This document shows, one piece after another, positions 8,961 through 15,565 of a stretch of DNA of 18,515 bases. Each line of letters opens with the position of its first letter. The first letter of the stretch is position 1. The stretch is from positions 1 through 18,515 of the forward strand of contig JALVEU010000004.1 in assembly GCA_027030565.1 (NCBI GenBank). The letters run 5' to 3'. The translations under genes were made by a program, and so were the position numbers. The notes below the pieces were generated by a model. That model searched no databases, was not told the DNA's origin, and was given only the letters and a program-made list of their open reading frames with translations. Source of the stretch: Gammaproteobacteria bacterium. GTDB lineage: Bacteria > Pseudomonadota > Gammaproteobacteria > JAJDOJ01.

Positions 8961-9554
8961 TCAGACCAGGGTGCCCTTGGTGGACGGTGTCTGCCCCGTC
9001 ATGCGCGGATCGTGTTCGACGGCCATGCGCACGGCGCGCCCGAACGCCTTGAACACCGTTTCGGCCACGTGGTGGGCGTTGCGACCCCGCAGGCAGTCGA
9101 TGTGCAAGGTGACACGGGCGTGATTCACGAATCCCTGGAAGAACTCATGGATCAGATCCACGTCGAAGCCGCCGATCCGGGCACGCGGAAACGCCACGTG
9201 ATATTCCATCCCAGGGCGCCCGGAGAAATCGACGACCACCCGCGACAGCGCTTCGTCCAGGGGTACGTAGGCATGACCGTAGCGCCGGATACCCCGCTTG
9301 TCCTCCAACGCCCGATGGAACGCCTGACCCAGCGTGATGCCGATGTCCTCCACCGTGTGATGATCGTCGATGTGCAGGTCGCCCTCGGCCCGAACGTCGA
9401 GATCCAGCAGCCCATGGCGCGCCACCTGGTCGAGCATGTGTTCCAGGAACGGCACGCCGGTGTCCAGTCGTGCGGTCCCTGTGCCGTCCAGGTCCAGACG
9501 CACGACGATCCGTGTCTCCAGGGTGTCGCGTCGGACCTCCGCGCTGCGCTTCAT
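8961..9554 (-). CDS. hisB: imidazoleglycerol-phosphate dehydratase (monofunctional)
   Basis: Removes water from imidazole glycerol phosphate to form imidazole acetol phosphate; Mn-dependent. It has 197 residues, the size of the single-domain enzyme, so the N-terminal histidinol-phosphatase domain of the enteric bifunctional HisB is absent. The two metal-binding motifs are HIDDHHTVED at 61-70 and RGRNAHHVAE in the C-terminal half. HEFFQGF and the start motif TGVPFLEHML are also present. The ATG at 9552-9554 has AGGAG five bases upstream, so I prefer it to the upstream in-frame ATG near 9629. A strong GC palindrome lies between dtd and this gene. Confidence 0.95.
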   Translation of the reverse strand: MKRSAEVRRDTLETRIVVRLDLDGTGTARLDTGVPFLEHMLDQVARHGLLDLDVRAEGDLHIDDHHTVEDIGITLGQAFHRALEDKRGIRRYGHAYVPLDEALSRVVVDFSGRPGMEYHVAFPRARIGGFDVDLIHEFFQGFVNHARVTLHIDCLRGRNAHHVAETVFKAFGRAVRMAVEHDPRMTGQTPSTKGTLV

Positions 9555-9589
9555 CGCGTCTCCTCGAGCCCGTTGCCTTTCCGCCCGGT

Positions 9590-9609
9590 CCGGCCCGGAA
9601 CCGGGCCGG
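9590..9609. repeat. GC palindrome between dtd and hisB
   Basis: CCGGCCCGG-AA-CCGGGCCGG is a perfect inverted repeat with 9-base arms and a 2-base spacer, within the 78-base dtd-hisB gap. In RNA it would form a very stable hairpin. No T-run follows on either strand, so it is not a standard terminator. It may be an mRNA processing or stabilising structure. Confidence 0.5.
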
Positions 9610-9632
9610 CCGTGGACGAATTCTAGCATCGC

Positions 9633-10082
9633 CTATGGGCCCGGGCTCACCTCCAGCCAGAAGGTCACGGGCCCGTCGTTGACCAGTTCGACCGCCATGT
9701 GTGCCCCGAAGCGCCCCGTGGCACAGGTGCCGTGGCGGGCCCTGGCCTGCGCCACGAAATATTCGTAGAGCTGCCGGCCCTCCGTGGGCGGGGCCGCGCG
9801 AGAGAAACTGGGGCGCAGGCCCTTACGGGTATCGGCCGCCAGGGTGAATTGCGAAACCACCAACAGTTCGCCCCGAATGTCGGTCAGACTGCGGTTCATA
9901 CGGCCTTCGGCATCAGGGAAGATCCGGTAGCCCAACACGCGTTCCAATAGGCGGTCGGCCTCGCCCTGGGAATCGCCGCGCACCACACCCAGGAACACGA
10001 GCAGACCGGCACCGATCGCTCCGACCTCCTCCTGTCCCACCAGGACCCGACACCTCCTGACCCGTTGCAACAGCGCGATCAT
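9633..10082 (-). CDS. dtd: D-aminoacyl-tRNA deacylase
   Basis: Cleaves D-amino acids (and glycine) mischarged on tRNA, a cytosolic proofreading step. It has 149 residues, close to the usual 145. Start motif MIALLQRVRRCRVLV. SQFTLAAD at 77-84 is the first active-site motif, and the Gly-cisPro motif lies in NDGPVTF (GPVT at 137-140). The ATG at 10080-10082 was chosen because the family begins with this motif; the frame is open for 17 more residues. It is the first gene of the minus-strand run, with hisB 78 bases downstream. Whether it shares the his transcript is unclear because of the strong hairpin in that gap. Confidence 0.94.
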   Translation of the reverse strand: MIALLQRVRRCRVLVGQEEVGAIGAGLLVFLGVVRGDSQGEADRLLERVLGYRIFPDAEGRMNRSLTDIRGELLVVSQFTLAADTRKGLRPSFSRAAPPTEGRQLYEYFVAQARARHGTCATGRFGAHMAVELVNDGPVTFWLEVSPGP

Positions 10083-10111
10083 GCTCCCACACGCGCCTCC
10101 GGCCCAATGCC

Positions 10112-10154
10112 GCATACGCGGCGTCGGAAACATCCTACGACACGCCGCATGTGC
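10112..10154. repeat. imperfect inverted repeat upstream of dtd
   Basis: GCATACGCGGCGTCG pairs with CGA-ca-CGCCGCATGTGC around an 11-base loop. The match includes one wobble, one mismatch and a two-base bulge. It lies 30-72 bases before the dtd ATG. It could be a leader hairpin of the dtd transcript or part of a structured plus-strand RNA. No further assignment is possible. Confidence 0.35.
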
Positions 10155-10159
10155 GCCCT

Positions 10160-10412
10160 ACGGTGCGTACCTGCATCGGCCATGTCGGCCCCGCCGGGAT
10201 TTACAGAGAATGAGACCCGTGGCAGGGAATGCCGGATCCCCGCCGGGCCTTCCAGGGAAGGCGGGCCCATGGGGATCACCGGGAACCGCAGAGCCGGCGC
10301 AGGATGCGGCGGTGCTGCGGGCCACTGAGTGACAGTGGACAGGGACGAGCACTCGACGCGTGCAATTGGCCAGGATGGCCCTTGACCCGGCGAGGGAACG
10401 CCGGGTTTTTCT
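10160..10412 (+). ncRNA. candidate small RNA ending at an orphan terminator
   Basis: The roughly 300 bases between dtd and the TudS-like gene contain no credible protein gene. On the plus strand they end in three consecutive hairpins: CCACTG-agtga-CAGTGG (10322-10338), GGCC-aggat-GGCC (10368-10380) and a strong intrinsic terminator (10385-10410). No plus-strand gene lies upstream that would need this terminator. A short non-coding transcript starting somewhere between about 10160 and 10320 is the simplest explanation. I did not find a clear promoter and the sequence does not look like SRP RNA, 6S RNA, tmRNA or RNase P RNA, so the left boundary is a guess. Confidence 0.3.
10385..10412 (+). terminator. 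intrinsic terminator, plus strand
   Basis: ACCCGGCG (10385-10392), loop AGGGAA, CGCCGGGT (10399-10406) form a perfect 8-bp stem followed by a run of five T and then CT. In the minus direction no T-run follows, so it terminates plus-strand transcription. It abuts the stop codon of the minus-strand TudS-like gene at 10411. Confidence 0.85.
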
Positions 10413-11070
10413 ATGCGCGCGTCTCGAGCCACGTCTTGAGCCGCTCGCGACCTGCCGCCCCGATGCCCGCCTCGGAGCAAGCCACTGCATCGAGCAAGGC
10501 CCGGTGCAACGACCCCTGGTCGGACCCAGGGCCCTCTACGCCCTGTTGGCCGCTTGTCGGTACCTCGCGCCCGCCATGGCGCTCCAGCACTCGAAGCATG
10601 AACTGCAGCAGCACGTCTTGGGATTCCAGGCCACGTTCGTCCACCAAGGGAAGATCGGACCTCACCGCCCGCACCACCTGCACGAACAGACCTGGAGCCG
10701 TGCGGCCCGCAGCGCCGGCGACCGCGGCATCCGACAAGGCGCAGCTCGGCGAGCGCGCCTTGACCACGAGCCCGCATAGACCGGGATGCTCTACCAGGAA
10801 CCGCCGCGCCGCCGCGCGCAGGGCTGCCGTGTGATCGCGCCGCGGTTCGTCCACATCCAGGAGACGCAGCCCCTCCCCCGTCTCCACCAACTGGATGGGG
10901 CCCCTGGGTACACCGAGACCGATGGCCCGCTCGGGACATATCGGGACCAGCCGGAACACGTGTCGGAAGAGATCCAGTACCGGCGCACTGGGCCTCGCCG
11001 AGCCGTCGTAACGCACGGGCAGACCGAGCAGGCAAGCGCTGACACCCAGCAATGGCGCACGATTGCCCAT
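10411..11070 (-). CDS. DUF523 / TudS-family [4Fe-4S] desulfidase-like protein
   Basis: Belongs to the DUF523 family, of which characterised members (TudS) remove sulfur from thiouracil with a [4Fe-4S] cluster held by three cysteines. The 219-residue protein shows those three: Cys13 in GVSACLLGLPVRYDG, Cys45 in VPICPE and Cys110 in KARSPSCAL, plus Glu47 beside the second. The family's GLGVPRGPIQLVE block is at 51-63. Residues from about 166 form an extra tail of about 50 residues that I do not recognise. The ATG at 11068-11070 starts right at the domain, with a GAGGG-type ribosome binding site just before it; the frame is open for 19 more residues. The true substrate is unknown. It lies downstream of an HvfA-like precursor gene but is separated from it by a terminator. 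Confidence 0.85.
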   Translation of the reverse strand: MGNRAPLLGVSACLLGLPVRYDGSARPSAPVLDLFRHVFRLVPICPERAIGLGVPRGPIQLVETGEGLRLLDVDEPRRDHTAALRAAARRFLVEHPGLCGLVVKARSPSCALSDAAVAGAAGRTAPGLFVQVVRAVRSDLPLVDERGLESQDVLLQFMLRVLERHGGREVPTSGQQGVEGPGSDQGSLHRALLDAVACSEAGIGAAGRERLKTWLETRA

Positions 11071-11084
11071 GCCACCCTCTTCTA

Positions 11085-11119
11085 CAGAAAGAAGAGCCGG
11101 GCCTGGCGAGCCCGGCTCT
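11085..11119 (-). terminator. intrinsic terminator of the HvfA-like gene
   Basis: A perfect 10-bp stem, AGAGCCGGGC (11093-11102) with GCCCGGCTCT (11110-11119), has a seven-base loop. On the minus strand it is followed by TCTTTCTG. It lies 25 bases after the stop of the small Cys-rich protein gene and separates it from the TudS-like gene. Confidence 0.85.
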
Positions 11120-11143
11120 CGCAGCACTGGGAAAGCGTCCTAT

Positions 11144-11458
11144 CTATTTCTTCGTGCCGCCGCACTTGCCCTCGCCGCATTTGCCTTCCTTGCCCTTCTC
11201 GGCACCTTTCTTCATGCCCGCGCAAGTCCCTTCGCCGGCCTTCTCAGCATCTTTCTTCATGCCCGCGCAGGTCCCTTCACCGGCCTTCTTCTTCATGCCG
11301 GCGCAAGTGCCCTCCTTGCCGGCCACCATGTAGCCGTCGGACAGCTCGGTCATACCGAAGGGGTTCTGATCGGCGCTGGCGGCACCCACGGCCAGCGTGG
11401 AGGCCAGCGCGATGCCGGCAGCGGTGGTGACGGTCTTGGTACAGGTCTTCTTGCTCAT
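11144..11458 (-). CDS. HvfA-like secreted Cys-rich RiPP metallophore precursor
   Basis: A 104-residue protein with a signal peptide (1-29, cut after AASA) and a low-complexity Lys/Gly/Cys mature part. After the cut, NPFGMTELSDGYMVA (32-46) matches the segment that precedes the core in HvfA-type precursors. Then come three EGTCAGMKK units (49-57, 61-69, 76-84) and two EGKCG units (91-100). EGKCG is the motif that MNIO (DUF692) enzymes convert to thio-modified, copper-binding residues in HvfA and bufferin peptides, so a role in periplasmic copper or metal handling is inferred. The mature part has five cysteines. AGGAG stands eight bases before the ATG. No MNIO or HvfC-like partner gene lies in this window, and a terminator follows at once, so the gene is monocistronic. 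The EGTCAG units differ from the usual EGKCG. Confidence 0.8.
   Translation of the reverse strand: MSKKTCTKTVTTAAGIALASTLAVGAASADQNPFGMTELSDGYMVAGKEGTCAGMKKKAGEGTCAGMKKDAEKAGEGTCAGMKKGAEKGKEGKCGEGKCGGTKK
11159..11314 (-). repeat. coding tandem repeats in the HvfA-like gene
   Basis: This stretch encodes three copies of EGTCAGMKK separated by short Lys/Ala/Gly linkers, then a direct EGKCGEGKCG doublet. The DNA copies are similar but not identical; on the plus strand CTTCATGCC followed by CGCGCA or GGCGCA recurs three times. Copy number could vary between strains. Confidence 0.75.
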
Positions 11459-11999
11459 GTTCGAGTCTCCTCTCTCCGGATCTCAATGGGTCCGCTCCCG
11501 AATCGGGAACGCAGTTCAATACGCACCGCGAGCGCGATCGGATGCATCGGCGCCCGATGGTCAGCCGGCTGTGGCCGGGAGTTCCACAACCAGACTGTTG
11601 CCCACGACCACCATGGGCCGTATGAACCATACTGCAAGCGAACCGGACTTGTGAATCACCGCCATCGGCCACAGGCACGGGGCCGGCGCGTGGGGGGTCC
11701 CGGCCGCGCAGTTCGCCTCAGAGGCGCTGCATTCCTCATGCCCGCTCCCGTGGTGCGCGAACCGCATGGTGCCGACCCCGGCGTCGGTCCCGAATACCGC
11801 TCGCACACGTTGGGCCCAGAGCGTCCCGTGTAACGCCTGGCAGGCGGTCTCGGCCGCCCCTCCGCTGCCGCTCTGCAGAGCCCCCAGCCGCAGAGACGGA
11901 CATCCCCAGCCAGTCTTTCCCTTGTGCCGTCTCCCGTATCGTTGCCGAAGTTGTATATGCTAGTCGCTCCGCAGGCGCCTGCTATGCACGGGTGCCCCC
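11459..11999. other. 541-base gap between the HvfA-like gene and hemB
   Basis: I see no convincing gene here. The longest minus-strand frame not continuing a neighbour (81 codons, 11561-11806) matches no family I know and has no clear ribosome binding site. The left part holds the leader of the HvfA-like gene, including a 13-base palindrome at 11496-11508 and a small GTATG-AAC-CATAC inverted repeat at 11620-11632. The right part must hold the hemB promoter: TATGCT at 11956-11961 could be its -10, but no good -35 stands 16-18 bases upstream. Confidence 0.5.
11496..11508. promoter_or_regulatory. short palindrome upstream of the HvfA-like gene
   Basis: TCCCGA-A-TCGGGA is a perfect inverted repeat about 40 bases before the start codon. 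It could be an operator or a leader hairpin. No matching promoter was found, so its role is uncertain. Confidence 0.3.
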
Positions 12000-13043
12000 A
12001 TGAACCGCCTCAATCCGGATCCATTTGCCATGGCCCGTCACATCGTCACAGCAGCCTTCCCCCACGCCCGACCCCGGCGCATGCGTCGCGACGCCTTCTC
12101 GCGCCGCCTCATGCGCGAACACCAGGTCACCCCAGACGACCTGATCTATCCCGTGTTCGTCACCGAGGGCACCGACAACCGCGAACCGGTCCCGTCCATG
12201 CCGGGCGTGGAGCGCATGAGCATCGACGAGCTGCTCAAGGAGGCCGGTGAAGTGGTGCGATTGGGGATTCCCGCGCTGGCCATCTTCCCGGTCACGCCCC
12301 CTGAGCGCAAATCCGACGACGCCGCCGAGGCCTACAATCCCGATGGCCTGGCCCAGCGCGCGGTACGTCACCTGAAGGAGAACTATCCGGAGCTCGGGGT
12401 GATCACGGACGTGGCACTGGACCCGTTCACCAGCCACGGACAAGACGGGCTCATCGACGACAACGGATACGTGCTCAACGACGAGACCGTCGAAGTGCTG
12501 GTGAAGCAGGCCCTGTCGCACGCCGAGGCCGGCGCCGACATCGTAGCCCCCTCGGACATGATGGACGGGCGCATCGGTGCCATCCGCAAGGCACTGGAGG
12601 AACGCGGCTTCGTCAATACCCGGATCCTCGCCTATTCCGCCAAGTATGCCTCCAGCTACTACGGTCCCTTCCGCGATGCCGTGGGTTCCGCGGCCAACCT
12701 GGGCGGCGGCAACAAGTACAGCTACCAGATGGACCCGGCCAACAGCGACGAGGCCTTGCGCGAAGTGGCCATGGATCTGGCTGAAGGAGCCGACATGGTG
12801 ATGATCAAACCCGGCATGCCCTACCTGGACATCATCCGCCGTGTCAAGGACAGCTTCGGCGTACCCACGGCCGCCTACCACGTGAGCGGTGAGTACGCGA
12901 TGCTCAAGGCCGCAGCCATGAACGGCTGGTTGGACGAGCGCGCCTGCGTACTGGAGGCCCTGGTGGCCATGAAGCGGGCCGGTGCCGACATGATCCTCAC
13001 GTACTACGCTCGGCAGGCCGCCCGCTGGCTACGCGAATCATGA
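12000..13043 (+). CDS. hemB: delta-aminolevulinic acid dehydratase (porphobilinogen synthase)
   Basis: Joins two 5-aminolevulinate molecules into porphobilinogen in the haem and tetrapyrrole pathway. It has 347 residues. The two Schiff-base lysines are Lys215 (AYSAKYASSYYGPFRDA) and Lys270 (MVMIKPGMPYLDI). At the position of the zinc-binding cysteines of the E. coli enzyme (DVCLCEYTSHGHC) this protein has DVALDPFTSHGQD (137-149), that is Ala139, Asp141 and Asp149. It is therefore of the zinc-independent, Mg-type class found in Pseudomonas. The ATG at 12000 gives about 10 more residues than the next in-frame ATG at 12030; neither has a clear ribosome binding site, so the start is uncertain. 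Its stop overlaps the aroE start (ATGA). Confidence 0.96.
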   Translation: MNRLNPDPFAMARHIVTAAFPHARPRRMRRDAFSRRLMREHQVTPDDLIYPVFVTEGTDNREPVPSMPGVERMSIDELLKEAGEVVRLGIPALAIFPVTPPERKSDDAAEAYNPDGLAQRAVRHLKENYPELGVITDVALDPFTSHGQDGLIDDNGYVLNDETVEVLVKQALSHAEAGADIVAPSDMMDGRIGAIRKALEERGFVNTRILAYSAKYASSYYGPFRDAVGSAANLGGGNKYSYQMDPANSDEALREVAMDLAEGADMVMIKPGMPYLDIIRRVKDSFGVPTAAYHVSGEYAMLKAAAMNGWLDERACVLEALVAMKRAGADMILTYYARQAARWLRES

Positions 13044-13879
13044 CCGACCGTTACGCGGTGGTGGGCAACCCCATCGCACACAGCAAGTCACCGTTCATCC
13101 ACGCCCGTTTCGCAGAGCAGACCGGCGAAGACATCCACTACGAGGCCCTGCTCGCCCCACTGGACGGTTTCGCCAGGACGGCACGCGCTTTCTTCGCCGA
13201 GGGCGGCAAGGGCCTCAACGTGACGGTACCCTTCAAGTTGGAAGCCTACGAACTGGTGGACCACCTGGGTGCCTGGGCCGAACGAGCTGGAGCGGTGAAC
13301 ACCGTGGCCCTGGAGCCGGACGGCCTGCTGCTGGGGGAAAACACCGACGGCATCGGTCTGGAGCGCGACCTCACCGCCAATCTGCAGGTTCGGGTGGCGG
13401 GTCGGCGTCTGCTGGTGGTGGGGGCGGGCGGAGCCGTGCGGGGCATCCTCGAGCCCCTGTTGCGCTGCGAGCCCCGGGAGCTGGTGATCGCCAATCGCAC
13501 CGTGGCCAAGGCGGAGCTGCTGCGCGACCTGTTCGCCGATCTCGGTCCCGTGCACGCCTGCGGTTTCGATGCCCTGGCCGGAGAACGGTTCGACCTGGTC
13601 GTCAACGGCACCTCGGCGAGCCTCGGCGGTGCGTTGCCGGAGCTGCCTCCCGGCCTGTTCGCTCCCCGCTCCGTGGCCTACGATCTGTTCTATGCTCCAC
13701 GGCCTACGCCGTTCATGCGCTGGGCGCTGCAACAAGGGGCGACCCGGGCCTTCGATGGTCTGGGCATGCTGGTGGAGCAGGCGGCCGAGTCGTTCTTCAT
13801 CTGGCGCGGCGTGCGCCCCGACACGCGTCCCGTCATCCAGGCGCTGCGGGCCGTCATCGCCGCCGATGGCGCTCCTTGA
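13040..13879 (+). CDS. aroE: shikimate dehydrogenase (NADP)
   Basis: Reduces 3-dehydroshikimate to shikimate with NADPH in aromatic amino acid synthesis. It has 279 residues, a typical length. Shikimate-binding residues are visible in NPIAHSKSPFIH (Ser15, Ser17), the catalytic Lys66 in LNVTVPFK, Asn87 in AVNT and Asp103 in ENTDG. The nucleotide loop VVGAGGAVRGI starts near 126, and NRT at the end of the next strand indicates NADP. The C-terminal GLGMLVEQAAESFFIW supplies the conserved Gln. It overlaps hemB by four bases, so the two are co-translated. Its last 26 bases overlap the convergent carbonic anhydrase-like gene. Confidence 0.96.
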   Translation: MTDRYAVVGNPIAHSKSPFIHARFAEQTGEDIHYEALLAPLDGFARTARAFFAEGGKGLNVTVPFKLEAYELVDHLGAWAERAGAVNTVALEPDGLLLGENTDGIGLERDLTANLQVRVAGRRLLVVGAGGAVRGILEPLLRCEPRELVIANRTVAKAELLRDLFADLGPVHACGFDALAGERFDLVVNGTSASLGGALPELPPGLFAPRSVAYDLFYAPRPTPFMRWALQQGATRAFDGLGMLVEQAAESFFIWRGVRPDTRPVIQALRAVIAADGAP

Positions 13880-14384
13880 GTCGCACGTAGTGTCCTGCGA
13901 TGTAGGCCATATACTCCAATTCCCCGGCGCTCAGCCGGCGTACCCGCCGCGCCGGCTGTCCCAGCCACAGCCAGCCTCCCTCCACGGTGCGCCCGGGAGG
14001 CACCAGACTTCCCGCTCCGAGCATGGCCTGGGGCTCGATCACGGCGCGATCCAAGACCACGCTGTTGAGCCCGATGAAGGCGCCGTCCCCCACGGTACAG
14101 GCGTGTAGCACCGCCCGGTGTCCCACGGTCACACCCTCGCCCACCTGCAGGGGCACACCGCCCGGATTGTAGGGGCTGTCGTGAGAGACGTGCAGCACCG
14201 CGCCGTCTTGGACGTTGCTGCGCGCCCCCACCCGAATCCACTGCACATCGCCCCGCAGCACCGCCTGGGGCCAGATCGAGACGTCGTCGCCCAGCCTCAC
14301 CCGCCCCAGCACCAGAGCGGTCTCGTCCACGTACACCCGCTGGCCGAGCTGCGGGACCTGTTCCTCGAAACTGCGGATCGTCAC
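13854..14384 (-). CDS. gamma-class carbonic anhydrase-like protein (YrdA family)
   Basis: A 176-residue left-handed beta-helix hexapeptide-repeat protein. The repeats cover about 18-140 (for example VRLGDDVSIWPQAVLRGDV and VGDGAFIGLNSVVLDRAV). Three histidines in metal-ligand positions are His65 (AVLHVSH), His89 and His94 (VGHRAVLHAC). Members bind zinc or iron; some hydrate carbon dioxide, others have no known activity, so the function is not certain. A C-terminal helix (LSAGELEYMAYIAGHYVRLK) is typical. The GTG at 14382-14384 is chosen because GAGGAGG stands just before it; the upstream in-frame ATG near 14456 has no such site. The gene's 3' end overlaps that of aroE by 26 bases on the opposite strand. 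The neighbouring aroE location is common for this family. Confidence 0.9.
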   Translation of the reverse strand: MTIRSFEEQVPQLGQRVYVDETALVLGRVRLGDDVSIWPQAVLRGDVQWIRVGARSNVQDGAVLHVSHDSPYNPGGVPLQVGEGVTVGHRAVLHACTVGDGAFIGLNSVVLDRAVIEPQAMLGAGSLVPPGRTVEGGWLWLGQPARRVRRLSAGELEYMAYIAGHYVRLKERHRRR

Positions 14385-14656
14385 CGGGCCCTCCTCATCG
14401 AGATCCCACGGCAGCCGGCGCCCGGGTGGCGCCGGCAAGGACGCTCGGCGGACCACCCAGATCTCGTCCGGTCACCTCCGGCGGTCGGCCGCGTCGGATG
14501 ACCCATCACCGCACGACCTGCGCCAGGAACGGCCGCCGACTTCCTCGTGGAGATTCCGCCGGTGCCGGCACCAACGGCGATGAGACCGTCGTGTTCTGGC
14601 ATACTTGGAGTTTCCCGAGGAACAGCCACGACCGCCATGCTGCGGCAAGCCTGGCC

Positions 14657-15565
14657 ATGCGTCAAACCCGAGCCGCCCACATCCCCACCCGGCCGTTCTC
14701 GGTCTTGCGCCAGCGCCTGCGGGCCTACGCCGAGCTCATCCGCCTGGACCGGCCCATCGGCATCTGGCTCCTGCTCTGGCCCACACTCTGGGCATTGTGG
14801 ATGGCCTCTGCGGGACATCCCAGACCCTCGATCCTGGCCATCTTCGTGGCCGGTGTGGTGCTCATGCGCTCGGCCGGCTGCGCCATCAACGACTATGCCG
14901 ATCGGGACTTCGACCCCCACGTGGAACGGACGCGTCGACGGCCGCTGGCCCGCGGGGCCATCACCCCAGCCGAGGCTCTCGGGGTATTCGCCGCCCTGAG
15001 CCTCGTGGCCTTCCTACTGGTGCTGCAGCTCAACGCCCTGACCGTGAAGCTCGCCTTGGTGGGTGTGGTGCTGGCGGCGAGCTACCCGTTCATGAAGCGC
15101 TTTCATCACCTTCCACAGATCCATCTCGGCGCCGCCTTCGGCTGGGCGGTGCCCATGGCCTTCGCCGCCGAGACCGGCGCGCCGCCCCCGCCCGAGGGCT
15201 GGCTGCTGTTCCTGGCCACGGTGCTGTGGGCCACGGTCTACGACACCTTCTACGCCATGGCCGATCGCGAGGACGACCTGCGCATCGGGGTCAAGAGCAC
15301 CGCCATCCTGTTCGGCCGTTACGATCGGCTCGTGGTGGGCATGCTGCAACTGGCGCTGCTCGTGACCCTGGGGGCGGCGGGCTTGCTGGCCGGTCTGCAC
15401 TGGCCCTATGCCGTCGCCCTGGTGGTGGCGGCCCTGCTCATGGGCTATCACCAGTGGCTGGTACGCCGTCGCGAGCCCCAGCGTTGTTTCCGGGCCTTCC
15501 TGCACAACAACTGGATCGGTCTCTCGGTGTTCCTGGGCATCGCCGCCTCATACGCGCTGCCCTAG
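14657..15565 (+). CDS. ubiA: 4-hydroxybenzoate octaprenyltransferase
   Basis: Attaches the polyprenyl tail to 4-hydroxybenzoate in ubiquinone synthesis; an integral inner-membrane protein. It has 302 residues with about nine predicted membrane segments. Both Asp-rich prenyl-diphosphate motifs are present: NDYADRDFDPHVERT (78-92) and YDTFYAMADREDD (195-207). The RLDRPIGIWLLLWPTLWALW segment near residue 29 is characteristic of UbiA. I chose the ATG at 14657, where family similarity begins. The frame opens at 14426, but that extension looks like shadow sequence; no clear Shine-Dalgarno was found. The stop codon shares a CTAG with the convergent comF stop. No ubiC is seen nearby. Confidence 0.95.
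   Translation: MRQTRAAHIPTRPFSVLRQRLRAYAELIRLDRPIGIWLLLWPTLWALWMASAGHPRPSILAIFVAGVVLMRSAGCAINDYADRDFDPHVERTRRRPLARGAITPAEALGVFAALSLVAFLLVLQLNALTVKLALVGVVLAASYPFMKRFHHLPQIHLGAAFGWAVPMAFAAETGAPPPPEGWLLFLATVLWATVYDTFYAMADREDDLRIGVKSTAILFGRYDRLVVGMLQLALLVTLGAAGLLAGLHWPYAVALVVAALLMGYHQWLVRRREPQRCFRAFLHNNWIGLSVFLGIAASYALP

Noticed and set aside
10240..10340. Possible cobalamin riboswitch (GGGAAGGC and GCCACTG words)
   Set aside because: The words occur in the wrong order and no B12-box or conserved core was found; no cobalamin gene lies downstream.
11159..11314. Repeats that could be taken for a CRISPR array
   Set aside because: They are in-frame coding repeats in the HvfA-like gene, with short, variable linkers and not uniform spacers.
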